Shown: positions 1 to 8,677, counted from the first letter of the stretch. The stretch is 64,000 nucleotides of DNA from Promethearchaeota archaeon (GCA_016933055.1 JAFGBS010000021.1:1-64000); one strand, 5' to 3'. The notes: generated by a model from the letters alone, not told the origin. Made by a program: numbers and translations.

Positions 1-90
1 AACTTCCTCTTCTTCTTCCAGTTCTGGCTCCGGTTCCTCTTCCACTACTTCCTCCTCGATAACTTCCTCTTCTTCTTCCAGTTCTGGTTC
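1..90 (-). repeat. 60-base-period direct repeat inside the acidic tail
   Basis: Bases 1-27 and 61-87 are identical, and identity continues to base 90 with a single mismatch. Translated on the minus strand, both copies encode the same PELEEEEEV segment, 20 residues apart. This is an in-frame coding repeat and may continue beyond the window edge. Confidence 0.7.
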
Positions 91-615
91 AGGCTCGGGT
101 TCAGGCTTTGGAGCCAGAGTTGGAACTGGAATGGGAACAGGAGTTGGACTTGGTTTTACTTCCTCTTTTACTGGTTTTGGAATGGGGAGTGGAGGTGCAC
201 CAACATCTCGTTTTGCTCGCACAATACTAAATCCTAAACCAACTAAAAAACCATACAAGGATCCAATTCCCCAACCAGCGAAAATAGCCAACTCAGTAAC
301 GCCGGAAAATCTTAATGGTAATCCAGTAAAATTCGGAACTGCTAATTCTATACCCACCAAGGTGGCAAAATTTTCTGAAGAAATAAAGATTGCTGCGAAA
401 TATAAGAGTGGACTTAATAAACTGCATAACCAGCATCTAGATAAGAACGGAAAAACCAGCACTATAATCCCAGTTAAGATAAGAAATCCAAGTTCTGTTA
501 TCTCTAAGGGATCAGAAATTCCTAATAGACCTCGAACAATCACATATGTAAAACCCGCAACAACAGACACAATTGGCGGGAGTATCTTCCATAATACATG
601 TGGTTTTTTTGACAT
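1..615 (-). CDS. Membrane protein with Pro/Glu-rich acidic tail, C-terminus outside window
   Basis: Read on the minus strand from ATG at 615 (MSKKPHVLWKILPP...) with no stop before the window edge, so the C-terminus is missing. A GAGG ribosome site lies about 8 bases before the ATG. At least 205 residues are visible. Residues about 8-145 hold four or so hydrophobic segments. They are followed by a proline-rich stretch (alternating Pro with Val/Thr/Lys) and then a strongly acidic Glu/Pro repeat. The pattern of a membrane domain plus a long acidic tail suggests a cytoplasmic or surface tether, but I do not recognise the family. The same frame holds a repeated DNA segment (see 1-90). Reading frame and start are well supported; the function is unknown. 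Confidence 0.75.
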   Translation of the reverse strand, partial: MSKKPHVLWKILPPIVSVVAGFTYVIVRGLLGISDPLEITELGFLILTGIIVLVFPFLSRCWLCSLLSPLLYFAAIFISSENFATLVGIELAVPNFTGLPLRFSGVTELAIFAGWGIGSLYGFLVGLGFSIVRAKRDVGAPPLPIPKPVKEEVKPSPTPVPIPVPTLAPKPEPEPEPELEEEEEVIEEEVVEEEPEPELEEEEEV

Positions 616-899
616 TTTTATATCCTCATTGATAGTTTTGGTGATTAATAGTGATTTTAAATAATCTATGAATTATTTAATCGATAAGATTTTAGTTGTA
701 AGACTATAAATATGTTCCTTTTTGATAGGAAATGAATAAATTGGTAGATTATTTGTTCAAATGAAAGCTTGATAAAAGAATAACAGATCTTTAATGAAAA
801 ACTACCGATATTTTATCTTTTCTATCATTTCATAGGAATTATGTTATATTGTGGGTTGATTATGGGAATTTGCCTTGAATAGAACAAGTCTTGATATCA

Positions 900-1100
900 A
901 CTAATCAATTTTGTACCCAAAACCCCCAATAGTACGAACTACGCTAAAAGCTTATCCGTGAGGTAACCGTATAGGTTATTTGGCGTGGGTGTGCCCTAGT
1001 ACCTATCAAATTTTGCCTTAAACGCAACCCATGGGGTCAATTAAGTGACCGAAAATTTTGCCTATGGGCAACATCCGTATCTTCCATTGATAGTGCATTC
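900..1100 (+). ncRNA. Possible structured non-coding RNA, unidentified
   Basis: A G+C-richer island in an AT-rich spacer, with several helices visible. TAACC (964-968) pairs with GGTTA (974-978). CTATCAA (1003-1009) pairs with TTGATAG (1087-1093) and closes a larger domain. Inside it are GGTCA/TGACC (1035-1039/1046-1050) and TTGCC/GGCAA (1058-1062/1067-1071). AAATTTTGCC occurs twice, at 1008 and 1053. I looked for SRP RNA, RNase P RNA and tRNA signatures on both strands and found none. Strand is uncertain because the helices read either way. Confidence 0.2.
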
Positions 1101-1275
1101 TGGTTATGCCACGATGTGGAATACTGTAATATAATGAATTTAATGCGTTAGAATCCATAAAGGAGCGATTAATTTGTGGATAGATGTTGATTAGTCAAAA
1201 TATGTTCAAAATATCCAGATTGTGAGTCGGATAGAAGATTGATTTGATACTTATTTGGTATTACTTTATTGAATT

Positions 1276-1288
1276 AAAAAAAAAAAAA
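1276..1288 (-). terminator. T-tract terminator for hydrolase copy 1
   Basis: A run of 13 A on the plus strand, so T13 on the transcribed minus strand, begins 15 bases after the stop codon of the hydrolase gene. Archaeal polymerases terminate on such oligo-T tracts without a hairpin. Confidence 0.6.
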
Positions 1289-1303
1289 TTAGTTTTCAGT
1301 ATT

Positions 1304-3184
1304 TTAGAACATAATGTAACTGGTTACCATCATCCATGTTGCAATTGAGGAACAGATGATAGACCCCAACCACATTTTACCCGTTTTTCTAAAGAATATC
1401 ACAAGAATCAAGAAATAACCAGCAGCGATTGGATAGAAACTCCAAAGTTGTAAAACGTTCATAGGTGCAATAGACCAATCATTTAGGAAAGGGCCAGTTA
1501 AACCAATATACATTGGAACGTATTGTAAAATGTTAAGTAATAATAAACCGGTTAACATAACAACACAAATCTTAATCCACCAGATGAATACCGTTCCAGC
1601 TTCGGTTTTTTGTTCCTTTTGTCGCATCATTCCAAACATCCAAATTCCAGCATTAAATATGAAGAATAACAATACTCCAGGGAAATAATACCAGAATGTG
1701 ACAGCTCTCTCCCAAGTCATCAATTTCAAACCAGACCATGGACCTCGTAGCTCTACATTCAAAAATGAAGCAGCAAAGGTTACACCATACATATAGAGGA
1801 AAATTGCCATTGCAATAAGTAATGTTTTTCCGAAAATACGCCATCCATGTGGTTTTTCATACCCTTCTGTAAGATCATCCTCTCGCATATTGAATGTAAC
1901 TCCTAATTCGTAAAATCCAACTCGTTTTGGACGATAAATTACCAAAGACCAGAAGAGAACAATTAAGATCATTACTCCCGCGTTTACAAGGTAAAAAGCC
2001 AGGAAATCGTTTGCAATACCACTTCGATATATATTTGGCAAAGCTTCTCCAATCATGGTTCCATCAAAAACCCAATCTCCCGCTCTTGGTCCATCGTTAT
2101 AATATTCGGTATTAAATGTATAAGTTAAGAAACCTATTGTAGCATTAACTAAACCGAAGATCCACCAAACTGTTGTGCTTGGAGCGTAAGTTTCCCGATA
2201 TTTAGGCATGGGTTGTGCAACTTCTCCGAAAAATTTAATTTGCATTAATAGAATTGCTGATGGAATAATCGAGAATATCAACCCCGCCATGGAAATAACT
2301 CCGAATAAATCTGCAAGCCAGTATACCATATTATTCTTATTTGAACATTCAAATGCGTCGGCTTCATTATAGTCTAGTAATGATTGCATGAAGAATGCGG
2401 TTATTGCTGCTGTGGATTTTCTAGAATGAGTCTGACCAGGATGTGTTTTTTTAAGTAGCTCAAATCGAGAAGCTCCTGTTGTAAAATCTCCATACGTAGT
2501 ATCATAAGCAGGATCTGTTACTCCAACATATGCCCCGATGGCATCTAGCCCCCTTTGGAGGAATTCATCAATTTGTTCATCTGATTCCCTTCCAAATTCT
2601 TCTCCCCAACTCGATACATGTAATACATCAATAGTGGGATTTCCAAATTTGATAAAATTCAAATAACCAGTTAACATGGACGGACTGAATGCAATTGGAG
2701 CAATAGCCTCTATATGTGGATAACTTAAGGCTAATAGTATAGTATAAAATGCGCCCATACTATGACCAGTTACGCCAATTTTATTCGGATCGACAAAGGT
2801 TAGATTTCCTAACCAATTCAGAGCTGCGGCAGGTGTAGGATTTACTTCAGTTGTATTTGCATAATCTGAATCTCCATGGTTAAGTACATCAATAGCTAAT
2901 ACCACTATACCCCTTTTCGATAATTCGATGCTATGAGGTCTCTGAACATCTTTATCATTATTATAACCATGGATCGCAAGCACTCCGGGGGCAGGATTTG
3001 TATCATCAACTCCTTCAGGAACGTATAATTTACCTCTCAGAGTATATTCTCCATCTTGGATTTCCACTTTCTTGACATCGACAGACCACCAAGTACTCTG
3101 AACTCCCGAAGAAATAACGAATCCTGCAACTGTCATCACAAATAAAATACCGAAAGCAATTGCAGCTTTAGTAGTTTTTCCCAT
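1304..3184 (-). CDS. Alpha/beta hydrolase fused to polytopic membrane domain (copy 1)
   Basis: About 626 residues. It has an N-terminal membrane anchor, then an alpha/beta-hydrolase domain (about 45-300) with the nucleophile elbow GHSMG and a His-rich THPGQTHSRK segment likely to supply the catalytic His, then about eight hydrophobic segments to the C-terminus. The hydrolase resembles dienelactone-hydrolase/acyl-peptidase types; the membrane half is not one I can name. The ATG at 3184 is preferred to an in-frame TTG at 3193; no clear ribosome site precedes either. A paralogue of almost the same length lies at 51670-53559, and a segment of 49 residues is identical in both proteins although about half of its codons differ synonymously. 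A winged-helix regulator lies immediately upstream on the same strand. Substrate unknown; probably an ester, amide or lipid at the membrane. Confidence 0.85.
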   Translation of the reverse strand: MGKTTKAAIAFGILFVMTVAGFVISSGVQSTWWSVDVKKVEIQDGEYTLRGKLYVPEGVDDTNPAPGVLAIHGYNNDKDVQRPHSIELSKRGIVVLAIDVLNHGDSDYANTTEVNPTPAAALNWLGNLTFVDPNKIGVTGHSMGAFYTILLALSYPHIEAIAPIAFSPSMLTGYLNFIKFGNPTIDVLHVSSWGEEFGRESDEQIDEFLQRGLDAIGAYVGVTDPAYDTTYGDFTTGASRFELLKKTHPGQTHSRKSTAAITAFFMQSLLDYNEADAFECSNKNNMVYWLADLFGVISMAGLIFSIIPSAILLMQIKFFGEVAQPMPKYRETYAPSTTVWWIFGLVNATIGFLTYTFNTEYYNDGPRAGDWVFDGTMIGEALPNIYRSGIANDFLAFYLVNAGVMILIVLFWSLVIYRPKRVGFYELGVTFNMREDDLTEGYEKPHGWRIFGKTLLIAMAIFLYMYGVTFAASFLNVELRGPWSGLKLMTWERAVTFWYYFPGVLLFFIFNAGIWMFGMMRQKEQKTEAGTVFIWWIKICVVMLTGLLLLNILQYVPMYIGLTGPFLNDWSIAPMNVLQLWSFYPIAAGYFLILVIFFRKTGKMWLGSIICSSIATWMMVTSYIMF

Positions 3185-3393
3185 AATAATCAACTTTTTT
3201 TTTAATTATTACTACAACAAATTTATTGCTGTCAAAATCTCCCTCATAAACCTTATAAAATTTGTGCAGTATTTTTAAGAGAAATAGATATTCAAGAAAT
3301 AAAGGTTTGTGCTTTGTAAAATTGTTGACAAAATTGAAGTCTATTCGAAACCAAATAAAATATAAAATCTGCAAGAATTATACCTAATGATTC

Positions 3394-4038
3394 TCAGAGA
3401 TTTTTAGGACCTATTCGATCTTTCGGACTAGCAATTAGGAACATCAACAAAGTACGTTTATATTTATCTACATGTTTTCTATCAAATTTCTTCAATTTCT
3501 CGTTCATATCTTTAAGGATGTTTCGAATTTCTTCCATCTCTTCCGAACTATTTATACGAAGTTCATATATACTTGCATAAAAGCCTAACAACTCCTTTTT
3601 GTGCTTAGAAACGTCATCAAAAAGGTTAATATTCCTTTCTAAATATTGAGCGGATAAATAAGAAAGGAGATTTGCTTGAAATCCAATCACACGTTGAATA
3701 TTAGCAACCATTCTAACAAAATCTTCTTTATCTATATTAGAGTCTTTTAAGGTGTCTTTTTTCAAAGTTATTTCATTATCAGTGTCGTTCAATAATGATG
3801 AAACATACTCCGTTAATCGATAATATTTTCCCGTTTTTTCTGCTGTCATTATTGAATCAAGTTCGATTTGATTCTGTGCAAGCATTTCTCTTAAATGGCC
3901 AAATAATGTGGATTTGGGCTTATTTAATAGTTCATGCATAGTTTCAAGGTTTAAGGGACCAAACATATCAATCAGAAACATTATATTAGTTTTTACTTCA
4001 TCTTCGAATAATTTCGTAAGTTCGGCAATATGGTCCAT
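3394..4038 (-). CDS. Winged-helix (ArsR-like) transcription regulator
   Basis: About 214 residues from the ATG at 4038, chosen because GGGAG at 4048-4052 is correctly spaced; a longer frame opens at 4110 but would run through the promoter. Residues about 5-65 form a winged helix-turn-helix of the kind in ArsR-type archaeal regulators (recognition-helix region NKPKSTLFGHLREM). The remainder is mostly helical and probably dimerises or senses a ligand. It is divergent from an MFS exporter, with two palindromic repeats between them, one overlapping this gene's own TATA box. That points to autoregulation and control of the exporter. The hydrolase/membrane fusion lies about 200 bases downstream on the same strand. 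The family-level call is firm; the inducer is unknown. Confidence 0.8.
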   Translation of the reverse strand: MDHIAELTKLFEDEVKTNIMFLIDMFGPLNLETMHELLNKPKSTLFGHLREMLAQNQIELDSIMTAEKTGKYYRLTEYVSSLLNDTDNEITLKKDTLKDSNIDKEDFVRMVANIQRVIGFQANLLSYLSAQYLERNINLFDDVSKHKKELLGFYASIYELRINSSEEMEEIRNILKDMNEKLKKFDRKHVDKYKRTLLMFLIASPKDRIGPKNL

Positions 4039-4084
4039 TTTATCAACTCCCTTATATGATAAGAAATGATTTCGCAAACATTTA

Positions 4085-4134
4085 AATATTCGGAAATCGA
4101 ACTTGTTCATATATTGAATATTCGGAAATCGAAC
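4085..4134. promoter_or_regulatory. Paired palindromic operator between regulator and MFS gene
   Basis: The 18-base sequence AATATTCGGAAATCGAAC occurs exactly twice, at 4085-4102 and 4117-4134, 32 bases (three helical turns) apart. Each copy contains the dyad TTCG-N5-CGAA. Copy 1 overlaps the TATA-like TATTTAAAT of the minus-strand regulator; copy 2 lies directly after the TATA-like ATATATT (about 4110-4116) of the plus-strand exporter. This layout fits a repressor acting on both promoters; the adjacent winged-helix protein is the natural candidate. Confidence 0.65.
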
Positions 4135-4155
4135 AATTTCATATGATGAACTAGT

Positions 4156-5523
4156 GTGAAAAATGTGAATAAAACAAAATCAGAGAAGGGTTATTTACGA
4201 TTTTTAACAGGACAGATCATTTCGTTATTAGGATCCGAAATAGTTGGTTTTGTTCTGGGAGTATATTTAGCACAACAATATGGAAATGCTTTCTTTTTTG
4301 CTATTTCCATGATTTTACAGTTTTTACCCCGTGTTATTGTCAGTCCTATTGCGGGAGTTTGGGCGGATAAAAGGAACAGAAAACGAATTGTGATCAGCAG
4401 TGATTTAGTACAAGCAGTGATTACTACCTGCTTAGTTGCTTTGTTTAATCTTAATCGAATATTTACTTGGACATTTTGGGCTGTTGGTGAGATCTGGATT
4501 ATTTTTGGATTTATTCTTTTACGTTCAATATTTCAAGCAATCCAAGGACCCTCAGTATCTTCTATTTTGCCAAGCATAGTACCCCCGGAAAAATTATCGC
4601 GATTAAACGGATTATTACAGTTTGCAATGGGAATTATCGGGTTAATTGCCCCTATAGTTTCAGCAGTACTCATTAATTATTGGAAAGTATATAATTTGTT
4701 ATGGATTGATTCTATAACCTTTATAATTGCTTTACTGTTCATTTTGACAGTACACATACCGAGTACACCGAGATCAGTTCAAGATGAGCAAATAAGTCCT
4801 ATTCAAGAAAAACGGCTGAAGAAATTTGCCAGGGATTTTTCTGCGGGGATTTTTGTAACAAAGGAGATCGAAGGTCTATCATCTCTACTCGCTGTATTCG
4901 TGTTAGCAAATATTCTGGTCACACCGATAAACATTTTAAGTGAATTACTTGTATTACAAATACATGGAGGTTCGATAACTGATCTAGCATTAATTAGTGT
5001 TGCTTTCTCTGTAGGTATGATTGGAGGTAGTCTAATTTCATCCATCGTAAAATCTTGGAAATATCTCATTGCTACTATGTTTATAGGTATAATTGGGTTG
5101 TATACGGGACTATTAGTGGTAGGAATCGCACCAATAGGTAATTTCTGGGTCATTGCAGTAGGTGGATTTATTACTACATTTGGTATTCCCATTTTTAGTA
5201 CTATTGCTGTAACGATGATCCAATTAATTGTACCTAATGAAAAAATGGGACGATTTTCTGGTTTTATGAGTGCGTTAACCTCCATTTTTACTCCTATTGG
5301 GTATCTTATATCGGGTGCATTAGCTCAAATTATATACATTCCATTTGTATTAATCGGGGCATCCGTTCTTGCGATTATTGTTATGATTCTTATGTGGAGT
5401 TTCAGCCAGATTAGAAGACTAGAACCTCAAGTAAAAGAAAAACTGGCATTAGCAAAAATAAAAGCCGAACAGAAAAGAACATCGCAATCTCAAGATGATA
5501 TAGGTGCAATTGTGGAAAACTGA
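4156..5523 (+). CDS. MFS efflux transporter (MFS_3 / macrolide-exporter type)
   Basis: 455 residues with about 12 membrane segments. The first two helices and the loop with DKRNRKRIVISSD match the MFS_3 group (MefA/EntS-like drug or siderophore exporters), which use the proton gradient. The start is GTG at 4156. A TATA-like box near 4113 gives a leader of about 17 bases without a convincing ribosome site. The last 40 residues are a charged cytoplasmic tail. Divergent from a winged-helix regulator with shared operators, the classic arrangement for an inducible exporter. Substrate not predictable from the sequence. Confidence 0.85.
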   Translation: MKNVNKTKSEKGYLRFLTGQIISLLGSEIVGFVLGVYLAQQYGNAFFFAISMILQFLPRVIVSPIAGVWADKRNRKRIVISSDLVQAVITTCLVALFNLNRIFTWTFWAVGEIWIIFGFILLRSIFQAIQGPSVSSILPSIVPPEKLSRLNGLLQFAMGIIGLIAPIVSAVLINYWKVYNLLWIDSITFIIALLFILTVHIPSTPRSVQDEQISPIQEKRLKKFARDFSAGIFVTKEIEGLSSLLAVFVLANILVTPINILSELLVLQIHGGSITDLALISVAFSVGMIGGSLISSIVKSWKYLIATMFIGIIGLYTGLLVVGIAPIGNFWVIAVGGFITTFGIPIFSTIAVTMIQLIVPNEKMGRFSGFMSALTSIFTPIGYLISGALAQIIYIPFVLIGASVLAIIVMILMWSFSQIRRLEPQVKEKLALAKIKAEQKRTSQSQDDIGAIVEN

Positions 5524-5624
5524 CAATCTAAAATGTTCTATTGACAATCTAATATATTCTAGTATAGTTATTTTACTTTTTTAGAATCCCAAAACTTTAA
5601 TTTTTTTCCTACTACTCCAACTCA

Positions 5625-6563
5625 ATGTCTGAATATCCCAACGAATTTAGTGATCTCTCTGATACTCAAAAAATGGGCAGAAGTATGCGATTCTTCGGAT
5701 TTAGTCGTATTATAATTTTATTAAGTTCGTTTATAATTATTTCCATTGGCACCTCTATAGCGATGAAAGGAGTTGATATGGAACAAGATTTTGAAGTAGT
5801 AACTGAGATTGTAGAAATAGCTCTATTAGAATTTATGGGGCAGCTATGGGTCATGATCTATCTATATGCCTTTGAAGCGTTGGTGATAGCTGGTTTGGGA
5901 TATTTTGTGTATAATGTATACTCTGTTCACCAAATCCATAGAGAGGATGAAAATATTACACGAGTGTTTTATTTATTATTAACTGGTTTTATAACATCAG
6001 TGGCTCAATTTGCTCTTAGTATTTTTAGTGGAACAAGTATTTTGTTGATTTGGATAGTTTTACTACTGAATTTTGTGGTATCCGGACTTGCAATAGCCGC
6101 ATACTTTTTTTTACAAAGGTGGGGAACGGTATATGAACAACAAATGGGAGTAAGTCTACCATTATTATCTAGCAGATTCCGCAGGTTAATGATTGGAGAA
6201 TTTTTAGTGCTTTTAGGGATAATTTTTAATTTTTCATCACTCATTATTTCAGATCCAACAACTATGGGAGCAATTGGAGGATATCTTGGGGTATTTACAA
6301 TATTTGGTGAGATATTGGTCGCAATTAATTTAATCAAGGCTGGTAAGATACTAGAACTAAATACTCTTCCACAAACGCAACTATTTCCATCTAGGGAGTT
6401 GGACCAATCTTCAGAGTATCCTGAATATCCTGAATATAAACCACCACAGAGGTTATTCCCCGACAAAGCTTATTTCTGCCCATCTTGTGGAGCTAAGCTC
6501 GAAAGTGAGAGTCAAGATTTTTGTATGAGGTGTGGAAAACCAATTCCACATCCCAAGGATTAA
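5625..6563 (+). CDS. Membrane protein with C-terminal double-CxxC zinc ribbon
   Basis: 312 residues. About five to six hydrophobic segments occupy residues 25-245. After a Pro/Tyr/Glu linker comes a C-terminal zinc ribbon, FCPSCGAKL...FCMRCGKPIP, with two CxxC pairs. Membrane proteins ending in such a ribbon are frequent in archaea and are mostly uncharacterised. A TATA-like CTTTAATTTT (5595-5604) centred 26 bases before the ATG and the absence of a ribosome site suggest a leaderless transcript. It lies about 100 bases after the MFS gene and probably has its own promoter. Function unknown. Confidence 0.75.
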   Translation: MSEYPNEFSDLSDTQKMGRSMRFFGFSRIIILLSSFIIISIGTSIAMKGVDMEQDFEVVTEIVEIALLEFMGQLWVMIYLYAFEALVIAGLGYFVYNVYSVHQIHREDENITRVFYLLLTGFITSVAQFALSIFSGTSILLIWIVLLLNFVVSGLAIAAYFFLQRWGTVYEQQMGVSLPLLSSRFRRLMIGEFLVLLGIIFNFSSLIISDPTTMGAIGGYLGVFTIFGEILVAINLIKAGKILELNTLPQTQLFPSRELDQSSEYPEYPEYKPPQRLFPDKAYFCPSCGAKLESESQDFCMRCGKPIPHPKD

Positions 6564-6811
6564 TGCATCATAATATCCTTTTGCCATTAAGAACAAGGTA
6601 AAGCTACTGTGATCTACTTACTGTAAAATACAAAAACTAAAACTTTTTTAAAACGCATTAAAGATCATCCATAGATGTAACAAATCGTCTATTGGTAATT
6701 TGCTACTACGCTATTTCTCATATGGAGAATTGCGACGTGAGTTTTCCATAAAGTCGATTGAAATTTCATCGAATTATATAACAAAAAAAAAATTTTATAA
6801 AGTGGTTTTGC

Positions 6812-7069
6812 ATGCCATCAGGTACGGTTAAATAGTTCAACCCTAAGAAAGGATACGGGTTCATCATCCCCAATGATGAAGCATATGAAAAAGAGATTTT
6901 TGTCCACTATTCCACGATCGAAACAAAAGGAGAGGGATTCAAAAGTCTCAATCCAGACGATAAAGTGGAATTTGAGGTTGAAGAAACTGAAAAAGGATTA
7001 GAAGCACGTAAAGTAGTGGTAATAGAGAAAGCCTCTGCACCTATTCGTCAAAGATCCGAACCATATTAA
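6812..7069 (+). pseudogene. Cold-shock (CspA-type) protein gene interrupted by in-frame TAG
   Basis: A complete 85-codon cold-shock domain frame runs from ATG 6812 to TAA 7067-7069, except that codon 8 (6833-6835) is TAG. It reads MPSGTVK-stop-FNPKKGYGFI, where the family has a conserved Trp (VKWFN); one G-to-A change from TGG explains it. RNP1 (KGYGFI) and RNP2 (IFVHYSTI) are intact and there is no frameshift, so the lesion is recent, a sequencing or assembly error, or read through. No downstream in-frame ATG could rescue it. A TATA-like TTATATAA (6774-6781) sits about 35 bases before the ATG, and an inverted repeat (TATGGA/TCCATA, 6721-6750) lies upstream. The protein would bind single-stranded RNA or DNA. 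CspA-type proteins are patchy in archaea, so bacterial origin is likely. Confidence 0.8.
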
Positions 7070-7102
7070 AGAAATAGAAATATTCTTTTCCTTCTAGAAT
7101 TA

Positions 7103-7122
7103 TTTTTTTTATTTTATTTTTT
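7103..7122 (+). terminator. T-rich terminator after the cold-shock gene
   Basis: Two T8/T6-type tracts follow the cold-shock reading frame by about 35 bases and separate it from the convergent acyl-CoA synthetase gene. Confidence 0.45.
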
Positions 7123-7135
7123 CCTAATTTTTACT

Positions 7136-8608
7136 TTAGATAATGTTGTCTTTGGATACTTTGTTAAGATAGCGCTGGTAGCATACCATTTGTTTGATAA
7201 TTTTGCAGGCGTTTGGTATATAATCAATCACTGGCAGGTTCTGCTTTAACATATTAATTTTAAATTGATATCTTGCTTTATACGCTCGTTCGTATTGTAA
7301 ATTCGGAGAAGTGCTGCAAATCATGGGCTTTCGAACTTTTTGTAACACATTAGAAATACTCTCAATTGTTTTTTGTTCCATATCATCCCTTCCAAAAGTT
7401 TCAGTAAAAATCTTAAATCTTTCTGCTTCACGGACAAATAATACCGTCTCAATAGCAGGATCCTTTGCTACAATTTCCAGCGCTTGCGCGAAATATTCCG
7501 GGATGTATCCATATTCACCTAAATCAACAGGATTTTGAAAGCTTATATTTATGGAAGGAAATATTTTACTTAGGGATTTTTTCGTGTCCTCAGATAGAGC
7601 TGGAATTTTTAAACCATTTTTAATGCAGATATCACTAATTTCTACCGAAATTCCACCACCAGCGACCAATACACAGACATTTTCGTTCTTTGGAAGCACG
7701 TAATCTATAGAAAACGCTGTCACTGCATCTTGAAATAATTCAAAATGATCTGTATAGATGATTCCGAATTGTTTTGATAATGCTTCCCAAATCTCAGCCG
7801 AACCAGCTAATCCTCCCGTGTGAGAACGTACAGCTTGCATCCCAACTTGGGATTGACCTACTTTAAGCAATATGATAGGTTTGTGGGGTGTTGTTTTGCG
7901 AACTTCTTCAATAAATTTTCTTCCATCAATGATGGATTCTAAGTATAAAGCGATAGTTTTTGTTTTTTTATCATTTCGAAAATGATTAATAAAATCAGTT
8001 GGAGAAAGATCCACGGAATTCCCGATTGAAACGATATTATGAAATCCACCACCTTGAGATATAATCCACGCTGCTAAGCGGCTTGTATTGCCTCCACTCA
8101 TAGATACATAAGAAATATTACCTTTAGCAGTCGGCATACCAGGATAGAAATGGATTTTAGAATATGGATTATTTATACCTAGGCAATTTGGACCTATAAT
8201 ACGGGTATGTAGTTTTACTTCTTCAACTGCTTGTTCTAATTCAGCTTGTAGGTTATAATTTCCGCTTTCTCCAAATCCAGAAGTGAAAATCACTCCAAAC
8301 CTAACTCTTTTCTTACCACAATCGCGAACCACATCTGGAACTGCTTCAGCAGGAACAGCAATATATGCAAGATCAATGTTTGGAATATCCTCATGGAACA
8401 AAGAAGGATATACTCGGAATCCAAATAATTCTTCATATTTGGGGTTTATTGGATAAACGTTACCTCCTTCTTCAACGAACTCTTGGTTCGCGAAAACAAA
8501 CTTAATTCCCCCCACGCGATTTTTGTTCACACCAATGACTGCAATGTTTTTAGGATAGAATAAGGGTGTAAGATCAACGGTTGAAGAATCTTGAGTTCCA
8601 GAATTCAT
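7136..8608 (-). CDS. NDP-forming acyl-CoA synthetase, alpha (CoA-ligase) subunit
   Basis: 490 residues, the usual length for a stand-alone archaeal ACD alpha subunit. The N-terminal CoA-binding Rossmann domain (about 12-140, FYPKNIAVIGVNKNRVGG) is followed by succinyl-CoA-ligase-like domains; RSHTGGLAGS carries the phospho-histidine. Such enzymes convert acyl-CoA + ADP + Pi to acid + ATP in peptide and sugar fermentation, with a beta (ATP-grasp) partner that is not in this window. TATA-like TTAAAAAA about 28 bases before the ATG and no ribosome site imply a leaderless mRNA. It lies 69 bases downstream of cysK but has its own promoter. Which acyl-CoA is used cannot be told. Confidence 0.88.
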   Translation of the reverse strand: MNSGTQDSSTVDLTPLFYPKNIAVIGVNKNRVGGIKFVFANQEFVEEGGNVYPINPKYEELFGFRVYPSLFHEDIPNIDLAYIAVPAEAVPDVVRDCGKKRVRFGVIFTSGFGESGNYNLQAELEQAVEEVKLHTRIIGPNCLGINNPYSKIHFYPGMPTAKGNISYVSMSGGNTSRLAAWIISQGGGFHNIVSIGNSVDLSPTDFINHFRNDKKTKTIALYLESIIDGRKFIEEVRKTTPHKPIILLKVGQSQVGMQAVRSHTGGLAGSAEIWEALSKQFGIIYTDHFELFQDAVTAFSIDYVLPKNENVCVLVAGGGISVEISDICIKNGLKIPALSEDTKKSLSKIFPSINISFQNPVDLGEYGYIPEYFAQALEIVAKDPAIETVLFVREAERFKIFTETFGRDDMEQKTIESISNVLQKVRKPMICSTSPNLQYERAYKARYQFKINMLKQNLPVIDYIPNACKIIKQMVCYQRYLNKVSKDNII

Positions 8609-8677
8609 GTGTCCATGTTATCTCGAATAGTTTTTTAAGCTTTTTTGACAGTATTTGGAAAAACGGATCAAACCTAA

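Larger units (their letters stand above)
616..1303. other. Long intergenic region (688 bases), no gene seen
   Basis: No convincing reading frame on either strand. The outer parts are very AT-rich. The centre, about 900-1100, is visibly richer in G and C and carries several short inverted repeats, described separately as a possible structured RNA. A T-tract terminator for the hydrolase gene lies at the right end. Confidence 0.5.

Noticed and set aside
131..664. Plus-strand open frame of 177 codons
   Set aside because: It is antisense to the acidic-tailed membrane protein, whose minus-strand frame has a ribosome site, membrane helices and natural composition; the plus-strand product is Pro/Ser/Gly-rich shadow sequence.
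900..1100. SRP RNA or RNase P RNA
   Set aside because: I looked for the SRP domain IV GGAAGCAGC-type loop and the RNase P GGAAAGUCC/ACAGAA elements on both strands and found neither.
4803..5285. Minus-strand open frame of 160 codons inside the MFS gene
   Set aside because: Antisense shadow of clear transporter helices.
6812..7069. Genome-wide TAG recoding (for example to pyrrolysine) as explanation of the cold-shock amber codon
   Set aside because: TAG terminates ordinary genes here, such as the M29 peptidase at 11676-11678, and the replaced residue is Trp; a point mutation or sequence error is simpler.
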